From assembly GCA_044224215.1 (NCBI GenBank), contig JBGAKX010000064.1, positions 1 through 24,309 of the forward strand: DNA of 24,309 nt. Reading direction: 5' to 3'. The notes beneath the pieces were generated by a model that worked only from the letters and a program-made list of their open reading frames with translations, searched no databases and was not told where the DNA came from. Shown in pieces: positions 23,244 to 24,309 of this stretch. Position numbers and translations under genes: made by a program. Position 1 is the first letter of the stretch. Every line of letters begins with the position of its first letter. The DNA comes from DAOMFM01 sp035429825. GTDB lineage: Bacteria; Acidobacteriota; Blastocatellia; UBA7656; JADIYM01.

Positions 23244-23264
23244 CATAATTGCCACTATCGGACG
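23244..23264 (+). repeat. Intergenic 21-nt element, copy C
   Basis: CATAATTGCC ACTATCGGACG. It shares 18 of 21 positions with copy D and the left-hand GCCGGTCG extension (23232-23239). On the minus strand it reads ATAG-TGGCAA-TTAT, a near inverted repeat with a 6-base centre. Confidence 0.6.
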
Positions 23265-23444
23265 GCATCTTACCGACGCGAGCCCCTCTCGCCTAACTGC
23301 TCGCGCAGGACGGACCCGAAGAGATCACAGTGCGGAATGTCGTGGGATTGGCAGAACGCCCAAGCCGTTGAAGGCTCACACCGTGACGCTGCATAGCTAT
23401 CAACGGATGCTCGCCAACACTCTCTTAATCGAACCAATCCCGCA

Positions 23445-24309
23445 CTAGCTCTTTCGGAAGTTGAACGTGATCGTGCCGATGACCTTGACCGTCACGCCCT
23501 GCAGTTGCGTCGGTTCGAAGACCCAGGCACGCGCCGCCTCCACCGCAGCGTCGCGCAGGAGCGGGTGGCCCGAGATGGCACGCGCCATGATGACACGCCC
23601 GCTGAAGCCAACGACCACCTCGACGACGACCGCGCCCTCGACCCCGGCAGCTCGAGCCATCGCCGGATATGCCGGTTGGGGTCTTTCAATTGCCCGACCC
23701 GCAAGCACCCCGCCTGACGCGCGGTGCGCATCGGCGGGCGGGTTCCAAGGCTCGGGGGGCGCGGGAACGTCGTTTGGAGAGCGGCCGGATACGCCCTCCG
23801 TGACCAAGCTTGGATTGCCCTCGGGAACGCCGCCCGGTATACCTCCCGGTACACCTCCAGGAACCCCGGTGGGCTCGCCACCAGCCAACTGGCCAAACGC
23901 GTTGACCGGCACGCGCTCACCTTTCACCCCGACGATCCACACCGACGGACCTGCATCGCTTTGACCAAAGCGCAGCAACACCACGCCCGTCGCGTCACGT
24001 GGTTCGCCACTGAACTCAACGGCTATGAACGTCCACGATTTGACTGCATCGGTCGCCGCGCTGCGTAGCGCGACCGGACCGGAAACCGCCTCGACGCTCT
24101 TGGTCGCGCCGGATGAAGACACGACGACGCGCACCCGCACGACGCCCTTGATGCCGGATGTGGCGGCCCGCTCGGGGTATTCGGGCAACTCGGCCGGTGG
24201 CATTACGTGGGCATAGAGTGTCTTCGTCGACACGGGCGTCGGGCGCACTGGCTTCACCTGGCCCGATACCGTTAGTGCGCACAAGACGCCGAGCGTGGCG
24301 GCGAGCGCC
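23445..24309 (-). CDS. TonB-family protein with two TonB C-terminal domains (5' partial)
   Basis: The frame is open to the right edge; its first visible residues (ALAATLGVLCALTVSGQVKP) look like the end of a signal peptide, so only a few N-terminal residues are missing. A TTG at 24284 is a possible but unlikely start. A first TonB-like domain (PAELPEYPERAATSGIKGVV ... AVKSWTFIAVEF) is followed by a glycine/proline linker of GVPGG repeats, then a second TonB domain (PQPAYPAMARAAGVEGAVVV ... ARAWVFEPTQ ... GTITFNF). The second closely matches the C-terminus of the TonB/ExbD-like protein at 16129. Such domains carry force or contacts across the periplasm to outer-membrane partners. No ExbB or ExbD gene is seen nearby. 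Confidence 0.8.
   Translation of the reverse strand, partial: ALAATLGVLCALTVSGQVKPVRPTPVSTKTLYAHVMPPAELPEYPERAATSGIKGVVRVRVVVSSSGATKSVEAVSGPVALRSAATDAVKSWTFIAVEFSGEPRDATGVVLLRFGQSDAGPSVWIVGVKGERVPVNAFGQLAGGEPTGVPGGVPGGIPGGVPEGNPSLVTEGVSGRSPNDVPAPPEPWNPPADAHRASGGVLAGRAIERPQPAYPAMARAAGVEGAVVVEVVVGFSGRVIMARAISGHPLLRDAAVEAARAWVFEPTQLQGVTVKVIGTITFNFRKS

Larger units (their letters stand above)
23011..23444. other. 434-base region upstream of the toxin-antitoxin operon
   Basis: Holds the toxin-antitoxin promoter/operator and copy C of the 21-nt element. The stretch 23130-23230 is visibly more AT-rich than its neighbours. No coding region is supported; a plus-strand frame from 23134 has no recognisable protein features and ends inside the TonB gene stop region. 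Confidence 0.4.

Noticed and set aside
23291..23297. GCCTAAC resembling an integron attC core near element copy C
   Set aside because: No matching GTTAGGC-type partner at a proper distance, no such core next to the other copies, and no integrase gene in the window.
1..24309. tRNA, rRNA, prophage or insertion-sequence genes
   Set aside because: None seen: no cloverleaf-like sequence, no transposase, integrase or phage structural protein in any plausible frame.

Overview
This window looks like chromosomal DNA of a high-GC, Gram-negative soil-type bacterium. The gene styles seen here suggest an Acidobacteriota relative: a planctomycete-type cytochrome joined to ankyrin repeats, a propeller-sensor histidine kinase, several TonB-like proteins, an FG-GAP giant and an ECF42 sigma factor with DGPF proteins. 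That assignment is inference from protein style; there is no rRNA or tRNA here to confirm it. Both window edges cut genes.

Layout. (1) 1-5402: the end of a small membrane protein with a zinc ribbon, a class I fumarase (minus), a large polytopic membrane protein with TPR repeats (minus), and a zinc alcohol dehydrogenase (plus). (2) 5453-11980, all minus: a secreted c-type cytochrome/ankyrin/terpene-cyclase-fold fusion, then a 1399-residue secreted FG-GAP repeat protein. (3) 12092-15828, minus: a NarL-type response regulator and its Y_Y_Y/propeller sensor kinase, whose ATP-binding domain appears to lose its last part through an out-of-frame deletion. (4) 16129-19955, plus: a TonB-domain protein that also carries two ExbD/TolR-like domains, an ECF42-type sigma factor, and two YCII/DGPF proteins. 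An almost textbook ECF42 promoter lies before the first DGPF gene. (5) 20127-21841, minus: an alkaline-phosphatase-superfamily protein whose domain order looks circularly permuted, preceded by a possible 33-residue ORF that overlaps its start codon. (6) 22100-23010, minus: a Phd/YefM antitoxin and PIN toxin pair with a visible promoter/operator. (7) 23445 to the right edge, minus: a second TonB-domain protein with two TonB C-terminal domains.

The most intriguing non-coding signal is a 21-nt element present four times (15943, 20027, 22035, 23244). All copies lie between genes and all are in the same orientation. They split the right-hand third of the window into modules: TonB/sigma/DGPF, phosphatase, toxin-antitoxin. 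Three copies have a short inverted repeat around a 6-nt centre with a compensatory base change, a geometry like Xer/dif recombination sites. This could be a recombination site, a structured RNA or a dispersed repeat; the sequence alone does not decide.
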